From Zhengitettix transpicula (taxonomy: Eukaryota > Arthropoda > Insecta > Orthoptera > Tetrigidae), in NCBI GenBank assembly GCA_037074705.1, contig CM073593.1:22014001-22078000 (forward strand): a DNA stretch of 64,000 nucleotides, written 5' to 3'. The position numbers and the translations under genes are program-made. The number at the start of each line of letters is the position of its first letter. Positions within the stretch are counted from its first letter, which is position 1. Positions 1 through 12,200 of the stretch are shown here, one piece after another. The notes beneath the pieces were generated by a model. That model was not told the DNA's origin, did not search any database, and saw nothing but the letters and a program-made list of their open reading frames with translations.

Positions 1-607
1 TCTCAAGACAATCAACACAATGAGAGTACGGTAGCAATTTCTTTTATAACTTTGACCTTATTCCTTTATCAACTCAGAATCGTTGATATATACAAACGTT
101 TACAAAACCACGTAGCCTTAATAGTTGTTTCGCTTTCCTAGTTTGCCGACAACGGCATGGTAATTGTAAGAAGTAATCATGTAGAAAAAATGAGAGTATG
201 AACTGTACCTAATTCAGTCTTTCTAGATTTCTACTTTATATTGTAGACTGAAAGAAAATCTTAATTATTGTATAAGTGACTGTATAGTAATATCTTTGAA
301 AACGTGACTTGATTCGTCGCTAAATAATATTTTGTGACCAAGTCTGATTGATTGAGACAGGTGTGGAAAGTTACGTAAATCAGAATCAGCTTTTAGGTCA
401 CAGTCTTTAGTTGATGAATGAATTATCACACAGGAAAATATAATATTTAATATAATTTTATAATTATCATTCTATAAGTTTAAAAAAATTCAGGCAATAT
501 GTCAGAAAAATTTATAATTTAATTAAACCAAAAAAATCAGTTTATATCTCGATTCTTCCATTATTTTTTAATTAATATATTAATATATATTGCAGGTATT
601 ACAAATG
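1..607. other. AT-rich stretch, nothing recognised
   Basis: No coding block, RNA gene or repeat shared with the rest of the window was recognised here. Confidence 0.5.
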
Positions 608-1500
608 TGTAATGAAATGTTTTATTTAATTTTTTTCTTCTACATTATTGTGGGTGTGGCGAGAGCATAGTAAAGAACAGTCACTGTGGCGCAAGAATTC
701 AGAGTCTGTAATGGTTGCTACGGATCATTGTCGAAAAGCGTACGCACACCAAACTTTGGCAGAAGCAGTCAGTGTGTTTTGGGAGCCTGAAGAGAGTAGT
801 CTTGAGAGCACAAACGTTGATTTTCGTGGAAAAGTCGATTTTGGGACTTTAACCCATGATAGAGTGAATATAGTTGGCGACCAGCCGACGGTTCTCGTAA
901 ATTAGGAATTCAGCAAAGTATAGGCTGAATATCATCACTATTTGTATTAAAGGTTTACCTACAGCAAAAACTGTGTGACAATACGTACGACAGTAAACTT
1001 CGTGAAAAAAAGTAAAGTAGAAAGACGCCGAAATTGTTATGACGAAAAACTATATAGCAATCAGTGCTATGGCCTGCAAATTAAATATTGTTGTTTATAA
1101 TTAAATTAACCACGAGAGCACAAACCGGTACCAGAACAGTTCTGAATAAAAATGCTATGTAGAAACGTAACTTTGGAAACCTTTAGGTAAATATCATTTA
1201 CCGCCAGATTTCTATAGTTTTGTGAGATTTCTATAGTTTTTGTTGTTAGATTCTTTTATAAAATTTTGTTTATTGTAAATTAAATTTGGATTCCTTTGTA
1301 ACTTTGGAGACAATTGCAAACCACTATCTTTATTAGGGGCGCTGTAAGCGGCCCTGGAGCTTTTGATTCTCATTAAAGCTGAGGTATTTACTAAAAACAT
1401 AAATGTAGGAAATTAAATGTAAAATCTAAATTGTGATTAAATAATCCTTTATCTCTTTAAAATAATTTTATTAATTTCAAGGTAAATTCTGATAACTTTC
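608..1500 (+). mobile_element. LTR-like repeat, variant shared with 30080-30992
   Basis: The sequence starts TGTAATG and matches, in the opposite orientation, the repeat at 30080-30992 along most of its length. Shared blocks include AAAGAACAGTCACTGTGGCGC near 672, CTTTGGCAGAAGCA near 754, TTTTGGGAGCCTGA near 777 and AAGCGGCCCTGGAG near 1346. The 85-codon open frame inside (648-905) overlaps these shared repeat blocks and shows no protein family, so I do not treat it as a gene. The right end is not sharp. Both copies are preceded by AATG, so the true left end may lie a few bases further out. Confidence 0.5.
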
Positions 1501-1919
1501 TTCCTTTGTTTTATTTAATTTGAATACCATTATATTAAATAAATATGAATTTAGAATCAGTCTGCGTTCTATGACGGATGTAGCCATAAACTACACAATA
1601 TCTTTTTACCTGAAGAAGTCCAAAAGTTGTGCAGGAAAAGTCTTATGTGCTGATTTTTCGGTTTAATTAATTAATAAATTTCTCTGACATATTGGATGAA
1701 TTGTTTATTTAATAATAAAACTAATAATCTTCGGAAATGAGCATAAGTAATATAAGTGTTTAGAGAACTTTCAATATATTATCTTTAATGTCCAACTGCA
1801 TTAGCCCATATTTCTGACTGTGGACTATCATCCAAGCTAATTTTGTTTTATCGTGCTGCTACATTCATAAACGCTATTTTGCAACATTTTGCTTCCATCG
1901 AATTTAAAAAATACGTTCT
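1500..1919. other. nothing recognised
   Basis: AT-rich sequence without a supported feature. Confidence 0.5.
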
Positions 1920-2605
1920 TCATATAAAAATCATTAATTTAGTAAAATTTCACTACCTTTACATATCATTTCTATGTGGAGCTTAGTATTAAAATTTGTT
2001 TACGACTTGGATTTCAAAATTTTGATACGTTAAAGGAACGATAAATCTTGGGAAACACGGTGTCACACTTTCAGACATAACTTTGATTTTAGACCAGGGA
2101 AGAAATTATTATTTCTCTATTTTGTTAAATTTTTTTTAAGCACTATGTTGAAAGAATATAGACTGACGTTCATAAGGAAGACGTTAAAGGGAAACTCGTT
2201 GCCTGTCTCGGATGACGTCCATATACTGAATATGTTTTCACGTCACCTTCTGCGCGACATCTGTGGATGCGTTCATATACGTCTCGTAGGTAGCGTATGG
2301 TTCGAGTGATTTTTTTTATCTAATTGACGCCATATCAAATCATACTCATGTTAAAAGAAACGAGCGGCATCAGAGCATAGGAATGAGAGTTCGAAGTTCT
2401 TACAGATCTCAGATCATCCCAGTTCCAGGATGACTAAATGTATTTATTACTGTAGCTAAGTATAAACTTGCTAGCAGCTACTAGGAAACATTCAATTATT
2501 ATTTTTCAATTTTCTTAAAGCCCAATATAAACGTCTCTGAAAATAAATACGTTACAATCGTTGAGTAGAATATTTAAATTTAATTATATATTTATCTCAG
2601 TTTGA
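1920..2605 (+). repeat. Direct duplication A, copy 1
   Basis: About 690 bases that recur in the same orientation at 4065-5395. Shared landmarks are GTGGAGCTTAGTATTAAAA, CGTCTCGTAGGTAGCGTAT, TCTAATTGACGCCATAT, GACTAAATGTATTTATTACT and CGTTGAGTAGAA. The two copies have diverged by substitutions and small indels. This copy lacks the PLE insertion found in copy 2, so it serves as the empty-site reference. Function unknown; no coding potential is seen. Confidence 0.75.
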
Positions 2606-3244
2606 TTAGAATTATTTGATCTTTTTTGCGAGCTTCATGGCTCATTTTTTAAGCTTTATGATTTTACTTCCAATTTTTATTTAAATTTAACCAAAATAAG
2701 TCCTAATTTTCAGTTAGAAATCCCTCCCAAAAATTTATTGTAATTTATCGTTCTAATTAGAAATGGAAAAAGTATTCCGTTCTTCTAATTTATTATTATT
2801 TTGAAAATATGATCTGATCCATCGGTCTGGTCGTTCTCGACAGTTTAATTCCATGACTTTTAACCAACATAAGCTTTGAATTTCATATGCAGCGCTGCCA
2901 TCTTCCCTTTCTTCTATAATAATTCTCACTTTTATTCCACTAGATGTACCAGAAAGCGTCCCCAAAATTCCACTATAAGTTTAATTGAAGTGAGATATGC
3001 TATGAAAACATTCAGGGCTTTTCTTGGAAGAAAACACACGAGCGCCTTTCACGAAATATTATTGCTTAAATAAATTCCTAAATATTAGCAGCTCTATGGC
3101 GAATGATCGTCTAAGTACAGAAACTTAGTCAGTTCAGTTACAATTATGAATGTCTGTTTGACCTTTTACACCTATTCATAATTATTACGTCGAATGAAGA
3201 TAAATACGATGAATGCTTACTGAATTTTTTTGAGACTGACGTAA
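2606..3244. other. nothing recognised
   Basis: Two overlapping short open frames on opposite strands (2753-2965 and 2876-3073) show no family resemblance and no splice context. Confidence 0.5.
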
Positions 3245-3475
3245 TCCAAGCTCCGCTTTAATACCATAGGAAGGAAGGGATCCCATAGGAAGGATGTGGA
3301 AGGGAGATGAAGGCAGTTAAGGGTCCTAGAGCTAAATACGTTGTAGAGCAAACCCTAGAAAACTTGGTACTTGTCATTCGCTCTTTCGATGTCTAGAATG
3401 GGGTTTACTGTGGGGACGCTGTATTCCCTTCTCCATGCCTCAACGAGAACATTTTTATTAGCGGTAGTACAAACA
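3245..3475 (-). mobile_element. SINE-like or LINE-3'-end repeat R3, degraded copy
   Basis: It shares with 14110-14595 (opposite orientation) and 61352-61918 (same orientation) the blocks AATACCATAGGAAGG, AGGGATGAAGGCAG-like purine-rich text, CCCTAGAAAACTTGGTACTTG and GTGGGGACGCTGTATTCCC. The sense strand is minus, judged from the A-rich tail of the copy at 61352. This copy is truncated and diverged. Confidence 0.55.
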
Positions 3476-3828
3476 CACAGTCATTCTTGCTACTGGCAAA
3501 TCCGTGAAATTTTCGGAGAACTATTCGCGTTTCTATCAGGCTGAGTATCTGGTTGCTGTGCCAACGAATTTCAATTTTAGTCTATAAGGTAGTTTAGGTT
3601 CTTAGGCGATTCGCTGCTTTGGCGATGACTCAGTCTTGTTCCTGGAAGTTCAAAGTTAGTTTTAGACTGGCAACGCTCGAGATCATCGCGGTTTGTAGTG
3701 CCAGGTGACAAATTTCAAGGGTTCACAATCAATATAAAAATAATCGTGCGATCTATTTTGTAAATGAAATGTCAGTGGACCGGCCATGTAGTTGAGCCGA
3801 GAATATTCTCAATTATTTACTAATATGA
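3476..3828. other. nothing recognised
   Basis: No feature supported. Confidence 0.5.
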
Positions 3829-3945
3829 ATAAGAAAGGTAGCCAATACAGACAAAAAAGGATAATATAAATACCACGCAACGTTTTTGGGATCCTTTCGT
3901 CAGGTGCTAAGAACAGCCTAGAATATCCCGAACAATCAGGGCTAG
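3829..3945 (-). mobile_element. PLE 3' end, family 2
   Basis: Reading the minus strand: a GCAC stem-I side, a hammerhead-like core, GTGGTATTTATATTATCC, then the family tail TGTCTGTATTGGCTACC and CTTATTCATATTAG. This is the family 2 terminus seen at 4317, 34200, 35140, 35378, 37535 and 45160. No coding part remains. Confidence 0.65.
3880..3903 (-). ncRNA. Hammerhead-like core, stem II shortened
   Basis: The minus strand reads CTGACGA, a short AAGGATCCCA and then AAAACG. About five bases of the stem II loop seen in sister copies are missing and GAAA has become AAAA. It is a degraded ribozyme core. Confidence 0.4.
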
Positions 3946-4064
3946 CCTTCTCTCCATTAACATTGTAAGTGATGATACAAAAGTATCAGATCATAAGTGA
4001 CATGAATCAGAAGGCAATTACTCCGTTTTACTTCCATCTGATTTCAAAGTCCTAATTAATTTTA
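3946..4064. other. nothing recognised
   Basis: Short spacer between the PLE end and duplication A copy 2. Confidence 0.4.
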
Positions 4065-4373
4065 AAAAATCATTACTTTAACAAAATTACACTATCTTTA
4101 CTTATAAATTGCTACGTGGAGCTTAGTATTAAAAACATACCTACATACACTCAAACATTCTGCTTTATTTATGAAGTGGGTTTGAAAATTTTGATACACT
4201 ACCTTCTAATGGGCCCATAAATTATGCGATAATCAGTGTCAAAGTATGAGACATAACGTTGCTTTGAGGCCAGAGAAAATTTATTATTTCCCTATTTGTT
4301 TAGTATTTTAACAATAGTGAAAAAGAAAGATAGCCAATTCAGACAAAAAAAAGTGATATTATAAATACCACAC

Positions 4374-4398
4374 AACGTTTCCTTGTCCCTTTCCTCAG
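4374..4398 (-). ncRNA. Damaged hammerhead-like core
   Basis: The minus strand reads CTGAGGAAAGGGACAAGG then AAACG. Compared with 45354-45385, about seven bases covering the 3' side of stem II and part of GAAA are deleted, so it cannot fold as a hammerhead. Confidence 0.35.
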
Positions 4399-4698
4399 GT
4401 GCGAAGAAGAGCCTAGAGCGACACAACTGCACTTGTCATTTGACAAAAATCAAAAGCGACGAAAACGCATCAACAATGGAAGAACCGAAAAGTTAGAATA
4501 CATACAATAATGGAGCAACGACAATGGGAAAACAGAAAGTTTAGCGTAATAATAGGGGATAATAACAATTATTGAGTTTGAATAAAGAATAATTAATAAG
4601 AAAGATAGCTAATTCAGACAAAAAATGTGAAAACGTTGTGTGGTACTTATATTATCACTTTTTTTATCTGAATTGGCTATCTTTCTGATGCATTATTT

Positions 4699-4890
4699 TC
4701 AATCAGACGTAAATTTATTATTATTGAGTTTCATTGAGTCTGTTTGTACATTAATAGCTCTGATGTATGATTTAATGTGAAGCATCTCTGAAATGAGTCT
4801 GGAATTGTACCTGGTGTCAATGTCTAAAATCTTCGCATTTTTCCAATCAAATGTATGTGATACGTGTATTAAGAGAACTTTTTGTTGTCC
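4699..4890 (-). pseudogene. C-terminal end of a PLE GIY-YIG endonuclease
   Basis: A 63-codon frame ending in TGA at 4701-4699. It contains HTFDWKNAKILDI, RYNSRLISEMLHIKS and AINVQTDS, in the order found at the C-terminus of Penelope-like element proteins, just after the GIY-YIG nuclease. In the intact family this nuclease nicks target DNA for target-primed reverse transcription. The reverse transcriptase and the catalytic GIY-YIG core are absent because the insertion is 5'-truncated; an in-frame stop lies just upstream. It cannot make an active protein. The family assignment rests on the FDW...ILD...R.ISEMLHI pattern. Confidence 0.75.
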
Positions 4891-5395
4891 TATTTAGCGG
4901 GAATTACATTTTAACAATATTGTTCAGAAGGAATATGGTAAAGGGAAATTCGTTGACGATTTCAGATGCTTTCCAATACTGAATATCTTTTAGCCTTATA
5001 TCACGTCACCTTCGACGCGACATCTGCGGATACGTAAGGATAATTTAAGTAGACATACCCATACACGTACGTCTCGTAGGTAGCGTATTGTTCGTGTTTT
5101 TTTTTTCTAATTGACGCCATATTCATGTTAAAAGAAACGATCAGCATCAGTTCAGAGCACAGGTCTGGGAGTTCGTAGTTCTTACAGACTTCCTCACACC
5201 ATTCCAGCCAGAATGACTAAATGTATTTATTACTGTAGTTAAGTACAGTAATGCTGGTAGATACTGAAAAAGATTATAATTATTTTGCAATTGTCTTAAA
5301 GCTCATAAAAACTTCTCAGAAACTATACACGTCACATGAGCACAATCGTTGAGTAGAACATTTAAATTTAATTATATATTTACCTCAGTTTTTAT

Positions 5396-7090
5396 CGCTT
5401 TGAGAACAACCTTCTGATAGTGCAGGAGTATTTACAATTAGTAGTCTGAACGTTCAAGATTATTTTTAAGAAATGAAAATCTCACTGAATTAGTCAAAAG
5501 CCAATTTAGTCTCTCCTGCTCCGTAGTCATGAGTTAATCTCATGAAAGGCCTGAACAACGTTGAATGCTACAAACACCATTGAAGTAAATGACGAATGGC
5601 TCCCCAGATTTTATTGTTTGTGTATATTGGAAACCGGGCGATATTACAGTAAAATAATTGTTTCGCGTCTGCGTCTATTCCAAAGGCTCAGTTGGTCCTG
5701 TGGTTTTGTCGCACCACCATATCATACAGCCGTTGTTGAACTAGTGGAATGGGATTGTATTCAACGGACGGTTTGGTCTGACTGTTTTCAAATCCATGGA
5801 CTATGAATGAGCATATGGCATGGGCTGCACAACGTCACGTGAAAACTCTCTAGATGACAACGTTGCGTTGGGAATTGACTATGCTGTCACGTGATAGAAA
5901 ACACACAGAGGCATTATTCAGATCATGTATTGTCATCCACTATTTATTCCCTTGTGTTTTAGAAAACATGAAATTAACGTTTGTTTACAGAGCGCAGTAA
6001 GCGATTTCCCCTACTACAGGTTATTATACTATAAGACTATAACTTCCAGAGCTTATTTATCATGAATATGGTGAGTATCCTAATAATTTTCCACGTCACA
6101 TAAAACCGTGGTGGTAAAATTTTATAGAATCAAATAATCTGAAATTAAAATTATCAATTTCCTTGAACATTAACGCCAGTCATTCATAATAATAATTTAA
6201 TTGTATTCCCTGAAATAGGTGGGTAATTTTTTACAGACTCATTAACATGTTTTATCTTGAAGTGGAATGGAAGGAGGCCTATATCTCATCGGCGATGCCA
6301 GGTGTTGTTTTCCACTCATGCTTTTTTCAGTGAGCTGGTGCTGCGGGTGAGTCGTTCATGGCGGTGAACAAGCTCGACCTCCGGCAACTTCCCTCTCAAC
6401 TTCTCATTTTTTAAATTATTCCAGGTTTGGCAGTGAGACTGACGAGTATGTCAATTGGAAATATGATAACGTTTTGATTAGAGTTGCTAAATTATACGGA
6501 ATGTTTTACTGAGTAGTAGTCCTTAGCTTGCGCTCTAAATAAGGTCTGAGGGTGTCAAAAATAAAATGGAAGATCTTGTGATGTAAAACGAAAAACAAAA
6601 TAACAAATTCGTTGGTCGCTTTTCCTCCTAAACAACCTTTGATCACACACACAAGTGTGACCCACATGGCACTCCGGTCCTCTTATGTCTTGTGGAACGT
6701 CCTACTCGCTTTGGAACGGACGCTAGAGTTAAGCGATCCCGCTGTCCGTCACCATAAACGAACTGGAGTCAAAACTTTTCCGGAGTTGATAAAATAGTTT
6801 TTATTTATTAATGTTGTGGCAACGTAATCTTAATTACAGAGACGTAGACGACAATTCCGGGAAATGCTTGACTCTACATCGTACGAAACTACTGGTCTGT
6901 CAATTCCGATTATCGCGCTGATCAGTTGAAATGCATCGAGAGTCAAGTCACCCCCATGTTTAGAAAATTAACTAATAATTTAAATAAATGTTAAAATCAC
7001 GAGAAAAAATTTTATTTTAAAATTTCAAACTTAATATTGAAGGAGATAAATAACACTTTAGAAAAACAAATATTTATATACAAAATTTTT
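5396..7090. other. No recognised feature
   Basis: Two isolated frames (5561-5806 and 6612-6797) lack family resemblance and splice context. GC is somewhat higher around 5640-5900 and 6270-6390, but I find no repeat partner in the window. Confidence 0.5.
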
Positions 7091-7097
7091 GTTAGTT

Positions 7098-7300
7098 TGT
7101 AATTCTTGCTACACCGGCCAAACTAAACGATGTCTAAAAACCAGAACCAATGAACATAAAAATAATTTGAAATTTAGCGTCCAAAATTATTCAGTTGTGG
7201 TCAAACATTTATTTTTTTTAAAAAAAAATACATTATTTTGATTGGCACAATGTAAATATTTCAGATGACTAATGTAAATATTATTTGGTAAGCCAAATGT
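7098..7300 (+). pseudogene. PLE GIY-YIG endonuclease remnant
   Basis: The plus frame from 7098 reads CNSCYTGQTKRCLKTRTNEH, matching the PLE nuclease pattern C..C.YIGQT.R.LKTR..EH (the first tyrosine of the YIG triplet is seen as YTG). Further on, YFDWHNVNIS (about 7230-7260) corresponds to the HxFDWxNVxIL segment downstream of the nuclease core. Frame slips separate the two parts and no reverse transcriptase part was found upstream. It is a decayed fragment. Confidence 0.65.
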
Positions 7301-7524
7301 TGCGTATTAGATCTAATTTTTTGGTCATTAATGTTAAAAATGACAAATAATTTTTAAAAAAATTATGAATATTTATTCTACAAAATATAACCGATTGAAT
7401 TTTATGTATAGATCTGGTACAAAACGTATGCAATAATCAATAATTTTTCCACTCAAAATATATTTACAAATATATCAAATTTTCAATTTACTATTCCTCT
7501 ACAATTGAAGTTTTATTTCTATTT

Positions 7525-8139
7525 TTTTTAACTTTATTTAGCAGGTTCTGCAAGTAAAATGCAATTCACTGCTATGATATATTAAGAAATCATATGGCTA
7601 AGAGTATTTGGAGCGAGGGTTATGTGAATATTTCACACCCCTGGCTGATTACATTGGGTTAAGGTCTATACAGGTTGACAGTTATTTGTGTAAGTCTTGT
7701 GGAAGCTTTCGTTTGAGTCTTTTATCGGTGTTTTTTTGTCCTAGATTTAATTTATTTGCACTTTTACACTTCACTATATTTTTGGAAAAGTTACTGCTTA
7801 GGCTGTGGAAGAAGTTTGTTATAAGTGAAACCTTTAATTCTTGATGTATTTGAATGTTTCGTATGAACCACGGGCTGTTAATTGCAATACGTAGCACTTT
7901 ATTCTGCATGGTTTGTAGTTTCTTGAGCGAAGTTGTAGGTGCGTTGCTCCAAGCTGGGCAGGCGTATGTAAGAATGGGCCGGAGAATCGATTTATAAATT
8001 AGGAGCGGGGATTCAACTCGACGATGAGATTTTCGGTTGATCATGGGGTAGAGCAGAGAGTCTTGCGTAGCACTCATTTAGTTTTTTTTATGAATGTGAT
8101 ATTTCCCGTTGAGTTTTGCATCTAGGGGGACCCCTAGAT
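7525..8139 (-). pseudogene. Jockey-type LINE, reverse transcriptase C-terminal part
   Basis: The minus-strand frame 8077-7682 contains LLIYKSILRPILTYACPAWS, then LKKLQTMQNKVLRIA and SPWFIRN, typical of the region after the catalytic core in Jockey/I-type reverse transcriptases. It ends with KRLKRKLPQDL, like the usual RLKRxxPxDL end. An in-frame stop precedes it at about 8080. The 3' end near 7525-7545 shows CTAAATAAAG and an A-rich run on the minus strand, as expected of a LINE tail. The upstream half is at 12985-13385; a hAT transposon separates the halves. Joining them with one copy of the 8-bp target repeat continues the frame through AIKYLGVPLDAKLNG. Confidence 0.8.
8132..8139. repeat. 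hAT target site duplication, left
   Basis: CCCTAGAT, identical to 12985-12992. Confidence 0.9.
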
Positions 8140-8213
8140 TAAAGTGACCACATTTTCATTGAGACAAAGCGGGACAAATGGGATGAAATGAGAATTCCAA
8201 TTTAGTTATATAT

Positions 8214-9120
8214 TGTAATAATTAAAATAAATATAAGGGCGCTTTTAATGAAATACACTATTATAACTTTAATGAAAAAACAAAATTTATCATGCCAAAT
8301 TTAAAAAAAAAACAATTATATTTTACACAAAAATATTTGGGATCTCAGGGCCTTAAACTGGGTTTGATAAATGGCTGAATTTATACACTCAAAATTACAT
8401 TTACCTTTTATGGAAGTTAATGCGTCTGAAACATTGACGAAATTTGTTGTGGAAGAACTAATACTACAGATTGAATTTAAACAGTTTTAAATTTCATCAG
8501 GAATTAACGATCTCATTTTATCAATATTTAAATAATTAAAATTAAAGAACGATCTGACTTTTATCTTTAAAAAAATGGTTTACAATATGATTTTAGAGTT
8601 TTTCTACTTACGGCCGCTCAGGTCTCATTTTAGGTTTTTCGTGCACAAAATTTGGGGATATCACTGATTCTAGTACTCACAGACTCTAAATGTCAACAAA
8701 TTCTAATTGGCGTAGTTTTGTTAGTTGGTCTAACACAAATTGGTAGATTCTCGATGCTTTGCTGCAACCTGGATTTGCAGATCTCGTGACTTTAGTTGGA
8801 AATGTACTTCATTGGTTTGTCTACGGCGAGCAGGTTGAATTTATGCTCGGCCACCGATTACAACATTAGTTTCACTCTCTCCTTCCCGACTGAAAAACTT
8901 TTTATAACATTAAGTTTCTGGTCTTTACACCTCGCTGTTCTATGCCCGACTGACTTCCTCGTCTCGTAAATTTTGAGCGCGTCAAATTCTCAGCCGATCG
9001 ACAACAATACTTTCTTTGCATTGCCGCCTTGTTGCGGCGTCCAATCTATAACTACTAATAATGAGTCCTCTACAATCCAACTTTCCAATTAGAACAATGT
9101 CTTAATTACCAATTACTACA
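8214..9120 (-). mobile_element. LTR-like element a (solo LTR), inside the hAT
   Basis: 907 bp, with sense ends TGTAGTAATTGG and AATTATTACA, flanked by ATAT (8210-8213 and 9121-9124). On the minus strand it carries the family word around CAAACCC...CCCTGAGA (near 8345-8370) and an AAAAGCGCCC motif near the 3' end. No second LTR or internal coding part remains, which fits a solo LTR left by recombination. Confidence 0.75.
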
Positions 9121-9262
9121 ATATATTTTATTGTAAACATTCATATACATGTACAAAAACGTATTTATTATTAATTATTGGTAACTATAAAAATATTTGT
9201 AAAAAAATAATAATTTGAACATCATGATATTTAATAAAATTAAATTTTTTATTTAAATAAAA

Positions 9263-12200
9263 TTATGATTTTCTTTCACGGTCATATTTGTGATCCGAGT
9301 GAATACTTTGCAATAGATTCGGATCATTTATTAAAATGTCGTGAAATATTTCACATGAATTGGTCAAATTATATTTTACACTTAATATAGATTTTAAAGT
9401 TTTAATGTTCAACTGCGTTTTTTCAGTTGTCCATATTTTATTGATACTAGAAACAACACGTTCTGTTGCTGCATTTGTACCTGGAAGGGAGAGCGCGAAT
9501 TCTACAATTTTCTAAATATTTTGATAAGGAATATTATTCTGTTTAAAATGAAGGAATAACTCCGTCCATTTTTTGTCTGTTTCCACATTTGCAGACAACC
9601 AACATTTAATTTTTCTATCTGTAACATATCTTTTTACCAATGAAACCTCATCAAAAAGATCATTTTAGCAAATATTATTTTTCGGAAAATGCTTACTAAT
9701 ATATTCAAAAGATTTTTCCACATATTCCAATAAAATCTCCTTTTTTAATGTCACCCAATGAAAATTTTTAATATCTTCAAATTGAAATGTCCATTCTTCA
9801 AGATATTCCAAGCAGTTATTATAAAAATTTTTGACATGTTTCATAAAATCAGGTCGTTTAATGGCACCTTGTTCTTCCAACCTAGTGATGTCTTTTCGAA
9901 TAATTAAAGAAATGTAATCGTTATCAATTCCTTCTCGTAATTTTGTTTTTAAATTATTGATTTCATTTCACACTTCCGTAATTGAAATTTTGTCCCCTTC
10001 AATAACTCTCACAGCATTGTGAAATAATGTAGCTTGGTTGTGGATGAACTGAAGCCAAATTAGTGATGTGTCATTTTCAAAAAAGAGCTGCAATATTGTT
10101 GGACATTTATCTTGTGATTAAAAGTATGATTTTAATGGTTCGTATATTTATAAAATATTTTCTACAGCTGGTAAAAGAGCTAGCCATCGTGTTTTGCTGT
10201 AACCAAGAATTCTTTTATATTCGATTTCTGCGCTTTCACAAAAATCCTTCAAACTTTCAACACGCACACTATTATAATAACCACACAGGGTTTAAATAAA
10301 AAATATAATTTTTATGATCAATAAATAAATGTATTAACTTTATAAGAATTTACATTTGAATTTTATATTCTATTATAATAATAAACTCTAGCTCTCATGG
10401 GTCTCTACTGGGTTTGACAACGGACAGAATCTAACTATTAAAAAGACCTAACATTTATGTTTTAAATTAAACAAAAGTATTTACTAAATTTATTAATGAA
10501 CTTAACCTATAGATTGCTTCTAACTTTATTATCAAAAGAAGAGAACGACATCTGACTGTTATCCTTTAATAACGTTTACATCTGTTAATATTATGCATTC
10601 CAACGTACGGTTTCTCAGGTTTACTTCGACTCGTTCTTAAGACACTCACTTTATAGCCTTGACATTCACTCACTGACTCTAACACAATATCACTGGTTCG
10701 CCGTAACACCCCTTGACGTCGTTGGCTGCATCCAGGTCGCCTACCATCGAAGACAGGTCAAATTCTCCTACTCATACAGATAGAGCTTCTGTATTTTAAA
10801 AATGTTTAAAGCTGTTATGGTTTTGGTGACTGACTAACTGTCTCTTCGATGCGTCCTCCGCCTCTCTCCCACGCTAACTGTGTCCGTCTCCTCTCCCACG
10901 TTAACTCCAACTGTCCACACAATAGGTTATTTCCCCAGCCTCCTTGTTTTTCTCTTGATGCAAAGTTTCGTCGCAACGGCGCGGTGACAATCCCATTACT
11001 GAAATTTACGTCCCGGCCACTGGATTCCTTCCGCCTTCCGAAACCCGACAATCGCGACAGGTCCAATTTGTCTTTGGACCTCTCCGCTCACAAGTGCGCG
11101 ATACTAATTTCTCCAGATCCTAAGTCAACAAGTGCCTGGACCCTCATCATCCCAAGTAATTGCGCCATTAGACATGCTTGCAGCTGCAGAATTTCGCCCC
11201 CGCAATTACTCAGAACTTGTCGGCTGCTCTCTTTTGTCCGACTCGCACAAGATCTTTTCTTGCAAGTCCCAAGCAACTACGCCACTTGTCAGGTCATTCG
11301 TCAGAGTCCATAGCCTGCTCTAACATAGCCACTTTGGGAACATCTGCTCGCCCACGTTCTGCGTTACGAATTCTTCACGCCGTTCCCCAAATCAATACGT
11401 TACTGGACCCGCAATCACTCTTTAGACCTAATTGCCGCACCGTCACACTGTCTCTACAAATTACGGCTTCCTCTCTGCCGCTCACCCGCACTCATCCTAG
11501 ATAAATGTCTTACCGCTCCGTCTTGTCACCTCGTGACAGGACCCGCGGTTACTTTTCCCACGCATTCTCTTTACGACATGTGCGCTGTTTTTAATCCAAT
11601 GCATTATATTAAATGCATTACACTATATATATAAAAATACGAATAAATTTTTGCAATAATATTTTCAACATCAACTGGAAGTAAGTCAGATGCTGTTTGA
11701 ATAGTATTATGTAGAATGTGGGCTACACAACCTACTCCAATAATTTTTTGGTTCATATGTTCGTTAAGTTTCGTAAAAACGTTATTGATGCCTCTTCTAG
11801 CTTTTCCACGAAAATTTGCATTAGTGTTATCCGCACAATAGGCAATAATTTTATTGTTCAAATTATTCTTTTTTAAAATAGTACTTATTGAATCAAAAAT
11901 TATTTGTGAAGTTTCGCCCGGCAATGAAACAAAATCTAATATTCTAATTTTAATTCCTGTTTCTGGAACAAAAAATCTAACAATTGTTGGAAATAATTTT
12001 AAATCTTTGTGGTTTGAAGCATCAGAATATATGGATATAAATACGCATTTTTCTAATTCTTTCTGCAATTGAGAAAACGAATATGGTGAAAAAACATTAC
12101 AAATAATTGCTTCGGTTTTTGTCCTTGCACATGCAAATTTTTTGTCGTATAATGTTTTGATCATTTGCGACGTACAATCCATTGATCTGAAACTTTGATT

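Larger units (their letters stand above)
4317..4907 (-). mobile_element. 5'-truncated Penelope-like element (family 2) with 12-bp target duplication
   Basis: The insertion is flanked by the direct repeat ATTTTAACAATA (4305-4316 and 4908-4919) and is missing from duplication A copy 1. On the minus strand it holds, in order: the end of a GIY-YIG endonuclease frame (4890-4699), an inverted piece of the element's own terminus (about 4690-4570), a 3' untranslated stretch, a damaged hammerhead core (4398-4374) and the tail GGCTATCTTTCTTTTTCAC. The untranslated part matches 45160-45470 in the opposite orientation over about 300 bases. Confidence 0.8.
4065..5395 (+). repeat. Direct duplication A, copy 2, split by a PLE
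   Basis: It is collinear with 1920-2605. The homology stops at 4316 and resumes at 4908-4920; the intervening 591 bases are a PLE insertion. After its removal the copy is about 740 bases long. This half also carries a small insertion of ACATACCTACATACACTC type near 4133, absent from copy 1. Confidence 0.75.

Noticed and set aside
648..905. 85-codon plus-strand frame
   Set aside because: It overlaps blocks shared with the LTR-like repeat at 30080-30992; no protein family.
10815..11504. Five overlapping open frames on both strands
   Set aside because: All lie in the GC-richer core of LTR-like element b; overlapping frames on both strands with no motif are expected by chance there.
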